From Bradyrhizobium sp. CCBAU 51627 (GTDB lineage: Bacteria > Pseudomonadota > Alphaproteobacteria > Rhizobiales > Xanthobacteraceae), in assembly GCF_028128765.1 (NCBI RefSeq), contig NZ_LBJG01000024.1:682001-746000 (forward strand): a stretch of DNA of 64,000 nt. Reading direction: 5' to 3'. Shown here piece after piece: positions 1 to 8,635 of the stretch; position 1 is the first letter of the stretch; each line of letters begins with the position of its first letter. Both the position numbers and the translations under genes were made by a program. The notes beneath the pieces were generated by a model. It ran no database searches, was not told the DNA's origin, and saw only the letters and a program-made list of their open reading frames with translations.

Positions 1-161
1 CGGAATGGATCGGACTAAGCGCCGGCGATCTCAACCTTGTGACCGCGGTTCTGGTGGCTGTCGCGATGATGCTGAGAATACCGCGCTTCCGAGCTCTTTC
101 GAGGAAGTTGATGCAGCGCTTCAATCAGAAGGCCGTTGCTACTCAAAGGAGCGGCGCGTGA
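1..161 (+). CDS. ABC transporter permease, C-terminal end (partial)
   Basis: The frame starting at base 3 is open from the window edge to a TGA at 159-161 and encodes the last 52 residues of a protein. It contains a hydrophobic stretch (AGDLNLVTAVLVAVAMML) followed by a basic tail, as expected for the final membrane helix and cytoplasmic tail of an ABC permease. Its stop overlaps the GTG start of the next gene by 4 bp (GTGA), which fits translational coupling to the ATPase. The family is inferred from this tail and the neighbour: the downstream ATPase is of the kind paired with permeases of the uncharacterised COG4120 type. Most of the gene lies outside the window. Confidence 0.6.
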   Translation, partial: EWIGLSAGDLNLVTAVLVAVAMMLRIPRFRALSRKLMQRFNQKAVATQRSGA

Positions 162-952
162 TTCGGCTCTCCAACGTCCAATGCACATTCAACCGGGACA
201 CGGTTCTAGAGACGAGGGCACTCCGCGATATCTCGCTAAGCATCGCTGCCGGAGAGTTCGTTACCGTCATCGGCAGCAACGGCGCCGGCAAATCCACATT
301 GCTCAGCGTTATGTCCGGTGAAGCGCCGGTGACGTCGGGCAAGGTCGAGATTTTCGATGTCGACGTAACGAAGCTGCCCGCGCACCGCCGTGCCAGCTCG
401 ATAGCCAGGGTGTTCCAGGATCCGCTGATGGGGACGTGCGCCGGCCTCACCATCGAGGAGAATATGGCGATGGCGGCGAAGCGCGGTCAATTGCGCGGGG
501 CTGCTCTGGCATCGAACAGGACGTTGCGATCGCTCTTCCGCGAGGAGCTGTCGAAGCTGGGACTTGGGATCGAGAACAGGCTTGGCGAGCTCATGGGCAT
601 GCTCTCCGGTGGGCAGCGACAAGCTGTGAGTCTGATCATGGCGTCACTCGCAAAGTCGGACATCCTGCTCTTGGATGAGCACACATCAGCGCTCGACCCC
701 GGAAGTGCCAAATTCGTGCTTGAGCTGACCGACAGGATCGTCTCTGAGAAGAAGCTGACGACGTTGATGGTAACCCACTCTATGGGCCTGGCTCTCCAAC
801 ATGGAACGCGAACGATCATGCTCGATGCAGGCAAGATCATTATGGACCTCTCTGGCGCCGAAAGAAGGTCGGCCACGGTAGAGGACCTCCTGAGCATGTT
901 CACCAAAATCCGCGGCAAGGTGATCGACGAGGATGCGCTGCTGCTCGCGTGA
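158..952 (+). CDS. ABC transporter ATP-binding protein (uncharacterised transporter, PhnK/COG1101-like)
   Basis: This is a 264-residue ATPase subunit that would energise the upstream permease. Visible motifs are Walker A GSNGAGKST at about residues 39-47, Q-loop around VFQDP, signature LSGGQRQ at 149-155, Walker B ILLLDEH at 169-175 and the switch histidine in VTHS near 207. Only one nucleotide-binding domain is present, so two copies would dimerise. I chose GTG 158 because AAAGGA lies 7 bases upstream and the start overlaps the permease stop; the frame stays open further upstream, but that stretch is the permease in another frame. The substrate is unknown; the family is normally found with a COG2984-type periplasmic binding protein, presumably encoded upstream of the window. 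Confidence 0.85.
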   Translation: MIRLSNVQCTFNRDTVLETRALRDISLSIAAGEFVTVIGSNGAGKSTLLSVMSGEAPVTSGKVEIFDVDVTKLPAHRRASSIARVFQDPLMGTCAGLTIEENMAMAAKRGQLRGAALASNRTLRSLFREELSKLGLGIENRLGELMGMLSGGQRQAVSLIMASLAKSDILLLDEHTSALDPGSAKFVLELTDRIVSEKKLTTLMVTHSMGLALQHGTRTIMLDAGKIIMDLSGAERRSATVEDLLSMFTKIRGKVIDEDALLLA

Positions 953-1100
953 CGATTTTAGGACGCAAAGGTCAGCGTTCGTCGTTGCTGGTTAGGCAGT
1001 AGCCGCCGGTCGCGGAGTTTCTTGCTTGCCAGGCCTCCAAGACGCATCCCAACGGCTCGGCACATAGGGGCAGAAGCGGCTCTCTCAGGAATACAGGTAA

Positions 1101-2729
1101 GTGACAGAAGGCAAAAGTGAAACGACAGGGCGAAAGATCGCACGCGCATTGGTAGCGCACGGGGTGGATACGGTCTTCGGAGTCCCGGGGGCCCATACCT
1201 ACGATCTTATGGACGGGCTGTATGCGGAGCGAAATGCGCTGCGCTTCATCTCGACGCGCCACGAGCAGGGGGCCGGATATATGGCGTACGGGTATGCCAA
1301 ATGCTCCGGACGTCCCGGCATCTACACCGTAGTGCCGGGGCCTGGCGTTCTCAACTCCGGCGCCGCGCTCTGCACGGCGTACGGCGCAAATGCGCCCGTG
1401 ATGTGTATCACGGGAAACATCATGTCCCATCTGATCGGCCGCGGGCGTGGTCAGCTTCATGAGCTGCCCGATCAACTCGCGACGCTTCGCGGACTGACGA
1501 GAGGCGCCGAGCATATTGATCATCCAAGCGCCACCTATGCCACTATGGCGAGCTTGTTTGCACGCATGACCTCGGGGAGGCGCGGGCCGGTCGCTGTGGA
1601 GGCACCTTGGGACGTTTTCGGGCAGAGGGCGCTGATCGAAGAGCCTATGATCGGAACGGCATCGCCGGCACCGGCACCTGATCCGGATGCGATCAAGGCG
1701 GCGGCTGCGCTGATTGCCGGCGCTCGGAATCCCCTGATCATCGTGGGCGGCGGCGCCGTTGATGCAGCCGACGAGGTGCGCGCGCTCTCGCATCATCTGC
1801 AGGCCCCCGTAACGTCTTATCGCTCAGGAAAAGGTGTGCTCTCGGCAGACGATCCCAATTGGCTCAACTTTGTCGCAGCATCCTCTTTCTTTCGCAACGT
1901 CGATTTGCTGATCGGGATTGGGAGCCGGCTTCATATGACCTGGCGCTCTCATCCGCCGCGGCTGAAGACAATCCGGATCGATATTGATCCGGTCGAGATG
2001 GTCCGGCTGAAGCCCGAAGTTGGCATAGTCGCCGACGCCTCAGAAGGGATCCGGGCCCTTCTGAAGGACCTCGATCGCACGCCGCGCGCGAGAAATCGCG
2101 GCGACGAGTTTCGTGAGCTGAACCGGAAGGCCGAAGCTGCAATGGGCGGCCTCCAACCGCAGATGGAATATCTCAAAGTTCTGCGTGAGGTGTTGCCAAA
2201 GGACGGCTTTCTTGTTGAGGAGGTCAGCCAGATGGGTTTCGCGGCTCGTCTGGGTTTTCCGGTCTACGAGCCCCGAAGGTACGTGACCTGCGGATATCAA
2301 GAGAACCTCGGCTTTGGCTACAACACCGCCTTAGGGGTCAAGGTCGCCCACCGGGACAAGGCTGTTGTTTCGATCTCTGGCGACGGCGGCTTCTTGTTCG
2401 GAGCGCAGGAGCTTGCAACCGCCGTTCAGCATCGCATCGGCGTGGTGTCGGTCGTCTTCAACAACTCCGCCTACGGAAATGTCCTTCGCGACCAGAAGCA
2501 GTCGTATGACGGCCGATTTATCGGTTCCGATCTGACGAACCCCGATTTTTGCAGACTTGCGGAGTCCTTTGGCGTGACCGCGCTCCGGGCGGGATCGCCG
2601 GGCGACTTGCGGATCGCGCTTGAGAAGGCATTGTCGCTCGATGCACCAGCGTTGATCGAAGTTCCGGTTGAAAAGGGGTCTGAGCCCAGTCCCTGGCCAT
2701 TTATCCGTGGGGATGCGTCGATCGACTAG
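1101..2729 (+). CDS. Thiamine-diphosphate-dependent enzyme, acetolactate synthase / benzoylformate decarboxylase family
   Basis: This 542-residue protein has the three-domain layout of the pyruvate-oxidase/acetolactate-synthase superfamily. The N-terminal PYR domain carries the catalytic glutamate (TRHEQGAGYMAYGYA, Glu55), the central domain has a Rossmann-like segment (LIIVGGGAVDAADEV), and the C-terminal PP domain has the ThDP/Mg motif beginning GDGGFLFGAQEL near 427 and ending in NN near 454. It would decarboxylate or ligate a 2-oxo acid. The aminotransferase begins 20 bp downstream, so the pair could make a 2-oxo acid from an amino acid and then process it, though that is inference. The start is GTG 1101, after CAGGA at 1086-1090. 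Substrate cannot be read from sequence; nothing marks it as a biosynthetic IlvB and no IlvN-like small subunit is nearby. Confidence 0.85.
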   Translation: MTEGKSETTGRKIARALVAHGVDTVFGVPGAHTYDLMDGLYAERNALRFISTRHEQGAGYMAYGYAKCSGRPGIYTVVPGPGVLNSGAALCTAYGANAPVMCITGNIMSHLIGRGRGQLHELPDQLATLRGLTRGAEHIDHPSATYATMASLFARMTSGRRGPVAVEAPWDVFGQRALIEEPMIGTASPAPAPDPDAIKAAAALIAGARNPLIIVGGGAVDAADEVRALSHHLQAPVTSYRSGKGVLSADDPNWLNFVAASSFFRNVDLLIGIGSRLHMTWRSHPPRLKTIRIDIDPVEMVRLKPEVGIVADASEGIRALLKDLDRTPRARNRGDEFRELNRKAEAAMGGLQPQMEYLKVLREVLPKDGFLVEEVSQMGFAARLGFPVYEPRRYVTCGYQENLGFGYNTALGVKVAHRDKAVVSISGDGGFLFGAQELATAVQHRIGVVSVVFNNSAYGNVLRDQKQSYDGRFIGSDLTNPDFCRLAESFGVTALRAGSPGDLRIALEKALSLDAPALIEVPVEKGSEPSPWPFIRGDASID

Positions 2730-2749
2730 GGAAAAGTGAGACATCCGTC

Positions 2750-3946
2750 ATGTTTGAAACGCTGACCCCAGCTCAGCCCGACAAAATCCTAGCGCTGATC
2801 GATCTGTTCAGGGAGGACCCTCGAACCAGAAAGGTCGACCTTGGGATAGGGGTCTACAAAGATGCGGCGGGTCGAACGCCGGTCTTCGGCGCAATTCGCG
2901 AGGCGGAGCGGCGCCTTCTCGCTGACCAAGAGAGCAAGAGCTATCTTGGTCCCGTCGGCGACGTCGGCTTTACGCGCGCGATCGTGAAGCTTCTGTTCGG
3001 ACCGTCTGCTGACACTTCACGTATTCGCGCCTGCCAGACGCCTGGAGGTATGGGCGCGTTGCGAACGCTCTTGCAATTGTTGCATCGTGCCAAGCCGGAA
3101 GCCACCATCTGGACCCCCCAGCCGAGCTGGCCCGGGCATGCCGGACTAATCGCGGCGACGGGGCTTGCGACACGGAGTTACGCGTACTTCGACGCCGAGA
3201 CCCACGACGTTCGTTTCGACGCAATGATCGCATCGTTGAAGACTGCCGCCCCTGGGGACATCGTTCTTTTGCATGGATGCTGTCACAACCCGACCGGCGC
3301 CGATCTTGATTTGGCGCAGTGGGGCGAGTTGGCGGACGTTCTGACAGATCGGGCTTTGCTGCCCTTTATCGATATCGCGTATCAGGGGCTCGGGGAGGGG
3401 CTCGAGCAGGACGCGGCGGGGCTTAGGTCTGTTTTTGCGCAAGTCCCCGAAATGGTTGTTGCCGCGAGCTGCTCCAAGAACTTCGGTGTTTACCGCGATC
3501 GCGTTGGAGCGGCGGTCATCGTCGGACGCACATCAGGACAGAGCGAAATCGCCGCGGCTCAACTCCTTGGGGCCGCGCGGAGCCTTTATTCGATGCCACC
3601 CGACCACGGGGCAGCCGCTGTCCGAATTGTTCTTAGCGATGCTGGGCTCAGAGGAGATTGGGAGGCTGAACTCGAGGGCATGCGTCGGCGGATGGTCAGT
3701 CTGAGGCTCGGTTTCGCCGAGGCTCTGCAGCGACAGTCGAATAGCACTCATTTCGCATTTGTCGCTCGACAGAGGGGCATGTTCTCACGAATTGGGGCAA
3801 CCGCGGACCAGGTGTATCGACTGCGCAAAGAGCACGCGATCTACTTGGTCGAGGACGGACGTATTAACGTTGCAGGCTTGCCGGAACAACGTTTGGATGA
3901 GGTTGCGCGGGCATTCGTGACCGTCTTGGGCAAACCGCCTGCTTGA
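2750..3946 (+). CDS. Aspartate/aromatic amino acid aminotransferase (class I, TyrB/AspC type)
   Basis: A 398-residue PLP enzyme of fold type I that transfers an amino group between an amino acid and a 2-oxo acid. The start matches the family (MFETLTPAQPDKILALIDLF), followed by the conserved VDLGIGVYKDAAGRTPV segment, the HGCCHNPTGADL loop near 175-185 and the PLP-binding lysine in SCSKNFGVYRDRVG (Lys243). Its length is usual for the family. It lies 20 bp after the ThDP enzyme in the same direction, so the two are probably cotranscribed. Substrate is probably an aromatic or dicarboxylic amino acid; the sequence alone does not decide. Confidence 0.9.
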   Translation: MFETLTPAQPDKILALIDLFREDPRTRKVDLGIGVYKDAAGRTPVFGAIREAERRLLADQESKSYLGPVGDVGFTRAIVKLLFGPSADTSRIRACQTPGGMGALRTLLQLLHRAKPEATIWTPQPSWPGHAGLIAATGLATRSYAYFDAETHDVRFDAMIASLKTAAPGDIVLLHGCCHNPTGADLDLAQWGELADVLTDRALLPFIDIAYQGLGEGLEQDAAGLRSVFAQVPEMVVAASCSKNFGVYRDRVGAAVIVGRTSGQSEIAAAQLLGAARSLYSMPPDHGAAAVRIVLSDAGLRGDWEAELEGMRRRMVSLRLGFAEALQRQSNSTHFAFVARQRGMFSRIGATADQVYRLRKEHAIYLVEDGRINVAGLPEQRLDEVARAFVTVLGKPPA

Positions 3947-4015
3947 CAGCCGGTCAACTGCGGTGGCCGCTTTCGGAGTTCGATCTGGAACGTTCATAAC
4001 CGGCGGAGACTTCGC

Positions 4016-4572
4016 ATGATCCGTCCAAGCGACCTTACTTCCGTCGAAGCTCGTCGACTGATCGGAAGCAGACAACTTTTGCCCGTTGAGTTGCCGGAAT
4101 CCTGCATCGAGCAGATGAGGCGATTGATCCCGCCGTGAACGCGATGGTTGTTCGGGATTATGAGCGGGCGCGGACCGAAGCAAAAGCAGTTGAGGCCGCG
4201 GTCATGCGCGGCGACGTCCTCGGCGCGCTTCACGGACTCCCCGCGGCGATCAAGGGTATCCAGGCGATGCAGGGTATTTTAAGACCTATGGCTCGAAGAA
4301 GTTCGAAAACAACATTCCCGTGGCCTACGACGACATCACGGCGATTATCCGCAGCGCCGGAGGCATTGTTGTCGAAAGACGAACCTTCCGGAATTGAGCA
4401 TCGGTGCCAACACGGTGAATCGTCTCTGCGGCGCGACCGAAAACCCGATCGATGTAACACGAACGTGTGGGGTCTTCGGGCGGAGCCGCAGTGGCCGTGG
4501 CAACAAACATGGTGCCTTTTGCGACCGGTTCGGACCACCGCGGTAGCCCGCGCATCCCCGCCCGCTATTGCG
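4016..4572 (+). pseudogene. Amidase (amidase signature family) relic, multiply frameshifted and truncated
   Basis: Amidase sequence can be followed through successive frames. ATG 4016 opens MIRPSDLTSVEARRLIG; after a shift near 4115-4135 comes NAMVVRDYERARTEAKAV and ALHGLPAAIKG, with the catalytic-lysine region; after a shift near 4265 comes KTYGSKKFENNIPVA; after another near 4373 comes KTNLPELSIGANTVNRL; and after one near 4470 comes the signature GSSGGAAVAVATNMVPFATG. Similarity stops near 4572, about 190 residues into a roughly 470-residue family, where a recombinase relic begins on the other strand. At least four frameshifts and a missing C-terminus make it a dead gene. Confidence 0.85.
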
Positions 4573-4816
4573 GTAGGAACGTGGTACCATCAAGCGTCGC
4601 TTCTTTCCATTGTGCATCACTGACGCGCATCCGCTTTGCCTGCGCAAATCGCGCGCCCGTCTGCAAGGCACACGATAATAGATCTTCCAAGGCTGTCGAG
4701 ATATACTTCGCGTAGTGCCGCTCGATCATCTTCAGAGAAGTGTTGTTCAGTTTAGCAACGTGCTGAATAGGGAGGCCGTTTCGCAAGCCTCGGACGATGC
4801 TAGAATGTCGTAACGC
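4565..4816 (-). pseudogene. Tyrosine recombinase (phage-type integrase) C-terminal relic
   Basis: The minus strand is open from 4816 to 4565 and reads ALRHSSIVRGLRNGLPIQHV followed by AKLNNTSLKMIERHYAKYI. The first part resembles the conserved HxxR-type segment of tyrosine recombinases, and the tyrosine in ERHYAKYI sits where the nucleophile is expected. An in-frame TAA lies just upstream at 4817-4819 and no N-terminal domain can be followed beyond it, so only the last 80 or so residues survive. Its junction with the truncated amidase suggests that an element once inserted and decayed here. No matching attachment sites were seen. Confidence 0.7.
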
Positions 4817-5224
4817 TTAAGGAATGGCTTCCGGCACCCCTGCGCGCTCGCGGATGGCATGCCACGGCCGAGAGAGGCGAATACGTCATGGGCGTGATCG
4901 GCGATCGTGGCGCCGGCCTTTCGGTAGTGATCGGTTGTCGCTCCCGCACCGGCCTTGGTTTCCGCTCGGCGTCAGCCAGACACGGCACTTTTGAAGTTTA
5001 ATTTCTTTGGACGCCGACCTTCGCAATCTCCGTCTGTAGCCGTAACCTTCTATCCGAAGGGCGGCGTGGATATTGTGAGGCGATCGAGTGCTTGGCGCAG
5101 GAATTCGAAAAGTATTTCGAGTTTATGCGGGAATTTGTCCTTCCCGCCGAAGGGCGGCCGTTCGCCCGCCTCCGCGCTGATACATGGTCTGTGATCCTTC
5201 AACCTGTTCGCACATCAAACGAAG

Positions 5225-5440
5225 GTGCGTCGGCGGAGCCAGAAGCAAGGCGAAGAAGGGCGTCATGTCCGTTCTTTGAGCGCTGGGGCCGCACCTCAAG
5301 CCGAGAAGCTCCGGTCTCGAATTTTCGACGAACAGCAGCGGCGCGAATGCGACCCAAGGTCATGCTGTTCGATGAAATGGTCTCCAATGTGCTCGATGTC
5401 ATGCGCAGCGCAGCTTTGAGCGGTCAGACGACTAGTTTTA
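5225..5440 (+). pseudogene. Polar amino acid ABC transporter ATPase relic
   Basis: The stretch MRPKVMLFDE starting at 5347, followed after a short gap by VSNVLDVMRSAA, matches the Walker B region and following helix of polar amino-acid ABC ATPases (GlnQ/HisP type). The usual PTSALDPEL-like segment is missing, which looks like a small in-frame deletion. Just upstream, in another frame, EKLRSRIFDEQQRRE resembles a degraded signature region (normally SGGQQQR). No Walker A and no start can be found, so this is a fragment. It is part of the decayed interval 3950-5650; the bases between 4820 and 5220 show no recognisable protein. Confidence 0.5.
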
Positions 5441-5648
5441 TTGCGAACGCTACGGCGCTCCCGCGCCTCGATCTGCACTGGCCGATATCACCCGTATTTG
5501 TCGTGACCACGACCACATTGTGATTGGATGAGCCTGCATCGCAATGTGCTTGCCCTCTCTGTCGAGGGTAGATCACGGAGCGGCCCCTGCTTTTGGTTCC
5601 GAGGAGACGGGCCCTGCGCGTGGCCACCTTGACTTCGCCTCGAAAATC

Positions 5649-5667
5649 AGTCTACTTATGCAAGTGA
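5649..5667 (+). promoter_or_regulatory. Putative HxlR-regulator operator upstream of the crotonase/hydroxylase operon
   Basis: AGTCTACTTATGCAAGTGA matches the two tandem operator copies at 14475-14516 at 16 of 19 positions. It lies 49 bp upstream of the crotonase start, where an operator for the 5716-13322 operon would be expected. The match was found by eye. It implies control by the adjacent double HxlR regulator (13336-14409). Confidence 0.55.
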
Positions 5668-5715
5668 CGATAGGCATTCGGCCCAAAGGTCGTCTGTTCG
5701 GGAGGAGAGGCCTTC

Positions 5716-6489
5716 GTGAAAGATATAATCGTGGCGAAAAGGGACGGCATAGCGCGGGTCGCATTGAACCGGCCCTCGGCGAGGAACGCCGTCACGCTGG
5801 CGATGTGGTGTGAACTCGCCGACATCTTCTCGCACTTCGCGAGCGACCGGGATGTTCGAGCGGTCGTGCTGACGGGTGAGGACAAAAACTTTTCCGTCGG
5901 CGCCGATATCTCCGAGTTCGACAGTATTCGGGACGACAAGCGACAGAGTGCCGAATACGAAGTCGCCGTCGATTCCTGTTCAGGCGCGATCGCGACGCTG
6001 GGAAAGCCCGTTGTCGCAGCCATTTCCGGCTATTGCCTTGGGGGCGGTTGCCATCTCGCGTTGGCATGCGACTTTCGCTTCGGCGATCGTACCGCAACGA
6101 TCGGGATTCCCGCGGCAAAGCTCTCAATCGTCTACGGCGTTCGAAGCGTGCAGCGGTTGCTGGCCCTGACGGGCATCGCAAACGCCAAGCGCATCCTTTA
6201 CTCCGCGGACCGCTATCCGGCCGAGCAGGCGATGTCGATGGGGTTGATCGACGAGATCCACGACGATGCGCCGCTCGCCGCCGAGCGCTTCCTGAAACGG
6301 CTGGCGGACAATGCGCCACTTTCGATCGCCGGTGCGAAATACATGCTGAACGGGCTTTCGATGGGGGCCGGCGGCCTCGATTTGGCCGGCGCGCAGCAGC
6401 TGGTCGACATCGCGTCCGACAGCGAGGATTTCAGGGAAGGCCGTCGCGCGTTTGCGGAGAAGAGAGCTCCGCGGTTTCGTGGCGAATAG
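5716..6489 (+). CDS. Enoyl-CoA hydratase/isomerase family protein (crotonase fold)
   Basis: A 257-residue crotonase-fold protein acting on a CoA thioester. The CoA/oxyanion-hole segments are clear: NFSVGADISEFDSI near 55-67 and GYCLGGGCHLALACDFRFGD near 99-117. The usual PE glutamate after the third conserved block is replaced (GIPAAKLSIVYGVRSVQRL), so a classical hydratase reaction is uncertain and an isomerase, hydrolase or C-C lyase is possible. GTG 5716 follows GGAGGAG at 5701-5707 with 8-base spacing. It is the first gene of the seven-gene operon ending at 13322, with a putative operator 49 bp upstream. The context of a CoA ligase and a molybdenum hydroxylase suggests oxidation of a CoA-activated organic acid. 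Confidence 0.9.
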   Translation: MKDIIVAKRDGIARVALNRPSARNAVTLAMWCELADIFSHFASDRDVRAVVLTGEDKNFSVGADISEFDSIRDDKRQSAEYEVAVDSCSGAIATLGKPVVAAISGYCLGGGCHLALACDFRFGDRTATIGIPAAKLSIVYGVRSVQRLLALTGIANAKRILYSADRYPAEQAMSMGLIDEIHDDAPLAAERFLKRLADNAPLSIAGAKYMLNGLSMGAGGLDLAGAQQLVDIASDSEDFREGRRAFAEKRAPRFRGE

Positions 6490-6528
6490 CGATGGCAAGC
6501 GCGGACGCGGTCTTGGAGGGCAAATACG

Positions 6529-7398
6529 ATGAAGCCTGCCAAGTTTGACTATGTGGCGCCGACAACGGTGGATGCCGCAGTCGAAGCTTTGCGCGCGGCC
6601 AATGGTGAGGGCAAGGTTCTCGCCGGTGGCCAGAGCCTGCTGCCGCTTCTTAACTTCCGGATGACACGGCCTGCGGTGCTGGTCGACCTCAATGGCATCA
6701 GGGAGCTGTCATTCATCGAGCTGAGAGGCGATCGCGTCGCGATCGGCGCATTGACGCGCCATCGCGAGATCGAGCAGTCGCCGCTGATCGCATCGAAGCT
6801 GCCCGTGATGGCGGCGGCCATGCGTCACGTGGCCCACCTCGCGATCCGCAATCGCGGCACGATCGGCGGTAGCCTGTCCCACGCGGATCCCGCCGCAGAA
6901 CTGCCAATGCTATCACTGCTTTACAGCGCGAGCCTATCGGTTCAGGGACCGTCCGGCCGACGGACGATCGCCGCCGAGGACTTCTTCGTCGACGCGCTGA
7001 CGAATTGCCTGGAGCCGGAGGACATCGTGGTGGAGATCGAATTTCCAATCCTTCAGCAAAACGGATGGGCCTTCGAGGAAGTCGCTCGTCGCTTCGGTGA
7101 TTTCGCGCTCGCCAGTATCGCCGTCTCTGTCCGGCGCGGTGCTTCCACCATCAAGGACGCGCGCGTGGCCGTGATGGGCGTGGCCGACACGCCGCTCCGG
7201 CTGAAAGAGGTTGAGGGACAACTCCGCGGTATCGCCATAGACGACCAGATGCCGGATCGATTTTCCGAGCTTGTCACGTCCAGCGTGTCTGCAAACGGCG
7301 ATCTTCACGCTTCCGCCGAGTACCGCCAGCACTTGCTCGGGCAGCTGGCTAGGCGTGCCATGCAGACGGCCCTGGCCGCGGAGAGTGATCGGCGATGA
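6529..7398 (+). CDS. Molybdenum hydroxylase FAD-binding subunit (CoxM/CutM type)
   Basis: The medium subunit of a three-subunit xanthine-oxidase-family dehydrogenase; it passes electrons from the iron-sulfur subunit to an acceptor through FAD. The 289-residue protein has the two FAD-pyrophosphate motifs in place, AGGQSLLPLLNFRM near 32-45 and RNRGTIGGSLSHADPAAELP near 108-127, and the family-typical start KPAKFDYVAPTTVDAAVEAL. It sits 39 bp after the crotonase and overlaps the iron-sulfur subunit by 4 bp (ATGA). Order FAD, FeS, Mo subunits is usual, except that an MBL hydrolase gene is placed before the large subunit here. Confidence 0.93.
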   Translation: MKPAKFDYVAPTTVDAAVEALRAANGEGKVLAGGQSLLPLLNFRMTRPAVLVDLNGIRELSFIELRGDRVAIGALTRHREIEQSPLIASKLPVMAAAMRHVAHLAIRNRGTIGGSLSHADPAAELPMLSLLYSASLSVQGPSGRRTIAAEDFFVDALTNCLEPEDIVVEIEFPILQQNGWAFEEVARRFGDFALASIAVSVRRGASTIKDARVAVMGVADTPLRLKEVEGQLRGIAIDDQMPDRFSELVTSSVSANGDLHASAEYRQHLLGQLARRAMQTALAAESDRR

Positions 7399-7877
7399 GC
7401 GCGACAGTATCGGTGACCGTCAACGGAACGAAGTACGACGTACAGGACGTCGAGCCGCGGCTCCTGTTGTCCGACTTCCTGCGTGATATGCTCGGACTGA
7501 CAGGCACTCATGTCGGATGTGAGCATGGCGTTTGCGGCGCGTGCACGGTGCTTGTCAACGGCGATAGCGTCCGCTCCTGCCTGATGCTCGCCATTCAGGC
7601 CAACGGCGCGGAAATCACGACCGTGGAAGGCCTCGGGACGCCGGAGACACTCAACGTTTTGCAGGCCCAGTTTCGCGAGCATCACGGGCTTCAATGCGGG
7701 TTCTGCACGCCCGGCATGTTGATGACGGGCGAAGACCTGCTCCGGAAATATCCGCTCGCGACCGACGACGAGATCAGGGAAGGGCTGTCCGGCAATCTTT
7801 GCCGCTGCACCGGATACCAGAACATTGTCGCCGCGATCAGAGCTGCGGCGGGCAAGCGCGCGGAGACCGTGCCATGA
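7395..7877 (+). CDS. Molybdenum hydroxylase [2Fe-2S] subunit (CoxS/CutS type)
   Basis: A 160-residue small subunit carrying two [2Fe-2S] clusters. The N-terminal ferredoxin domain has the plant-type cysteine pattern (CEHGVCGACTVLVNG with a further Cys about 13 residues on in SCLM), and the C-terminal helical domain has CGFCTPGM and CRCTGYQNI. All eight expected ligands are visible. It overlaps the FAD subunit upstream (ATGA at 7395-7398) and the MBL hydrolase downstream (ATGA at 7874-7877), so translation is probably coupled through all three. Confidence 0.95.
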   Translation: MSATVSVTVNGTKYDVQDVEPRLLLSDFLRDMLGLTGTHVGCEHGVCGACTVLVNGDSVRSCLMLAIQANGAEITTVEGLGTPETLNVLQAQFREHHGLQCGFCTPGMLMTGEDLLRKYPLATDDEIREGLSGNLCRCTGYQNIVAAIRAAAGKRAETVP

Positions 7878-8635
7878 AACTCAATTTTCTCCCCGCCGGT
7901 CGCCTTCGGATGAAGAAGAGCATCTACGTGTCGGACGCCGACCGTAGTGAAACGATCGATCTTCCTGTCAGTAGCGCCTTGATTCGGCACAAGCAGGGCA
8001 ACGTGCTGTTCGATACCGGCTGTCACCCTTCCGTGGTCGATCACGCCGAGGCGCGTTGGGGCACGCTTGCGAAGGTCATGAAGCCGTTGATGGGCGCGAA
8101 TGAAACGCTGCTGCCAAGCCTGGCCTGCGTCGGAATGGAGCCCGGTGATATCGATATCGTCGTGAATTCTCATTTCCACCCCGATCACTGCGGCTGCAAT
8201 CAGTTCTTCCGGAAGGCCACGATCCTGGCCCATGCCAAGGAGATCGAAGCCGCGCAGGCGCCGGGTGCTGAAGCGGCCGGCTATCTCCGCGCGGATTGGG
8301 ACTACGGCCAGCCCATCGAGGCGCTGAACGGAGAGCGGGATCTTTTCGGTGACGGCAGCGTCGTGCTGGTGCCGTTACCGGGCCATACGCCGGGAACGCT
8401 CGGTGCGCTGGTCGGCCTCGATCGCGACGGACAATTCTTGCTGGCATCTGACTCGGTCAGTTTGCGTCAGAATCTGGATGCCGATACCGCGCCTCGCAAC
8501 ACCTGGAACGTCGATGAGCAATTGAAGACGTTCGCAGAGGTGCGGCGGATCGAAAGGGCGGGCGCGACGGTGATTTGCGGCCACGATGACCAGCAATGGC
8601 AGAGCCTGCGTAAGGGAAGCGAAGGCTATGAATAG
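7874..8635 (+). CDS. MBL-fold metallohydrolase, N-acyl-homoserine-lactonase-like
   Basis: A 253-residue metallo-beta-lactamase-fold hydrolase. The zinc motif is SHFHPDH (His100, His102, Asp104, His105), with later metal ligands in PGHTPG, ASDSV and CGHDD, the order seen in AttM/AhlD-type lactonases. The start FLPAGRLRMKKSIYV also resembles that group. ATG 7874 overlaps the iron-sulfur subunit stop; the frame is open further upstream but runs through that gene. It ends 8 bp inside the Mo subunit gene. Its place between two subunits of one oxidoreductase suggests that it hydrolyses a lactone or thioester made in the same pathway rather than a quorum-sensing signal, but that is inference. Confidence 0.88.
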   Translation: MKLNFLPAGRLRMKKSIYVSDADRSETIDLPVSSALIRHKQGNVLFDTGCHPSVVDHAEARWGTLAKVMKPLMGANETLLPSLACVGMEPGDIDIVVNSHFHPDHCGCNQFFRKATILAHAKEIEAAQAPGAEAAGYLRADWDYGQPIEALNGERDLFGDGSVVLVPLPGHTPGTLGALVGLDRDGQFLLASDSVSLRQNLDADTAPRNTWNVDEQLKTFAEVRRIERAGATVICGHDDQQWQSLRKGSEGYE

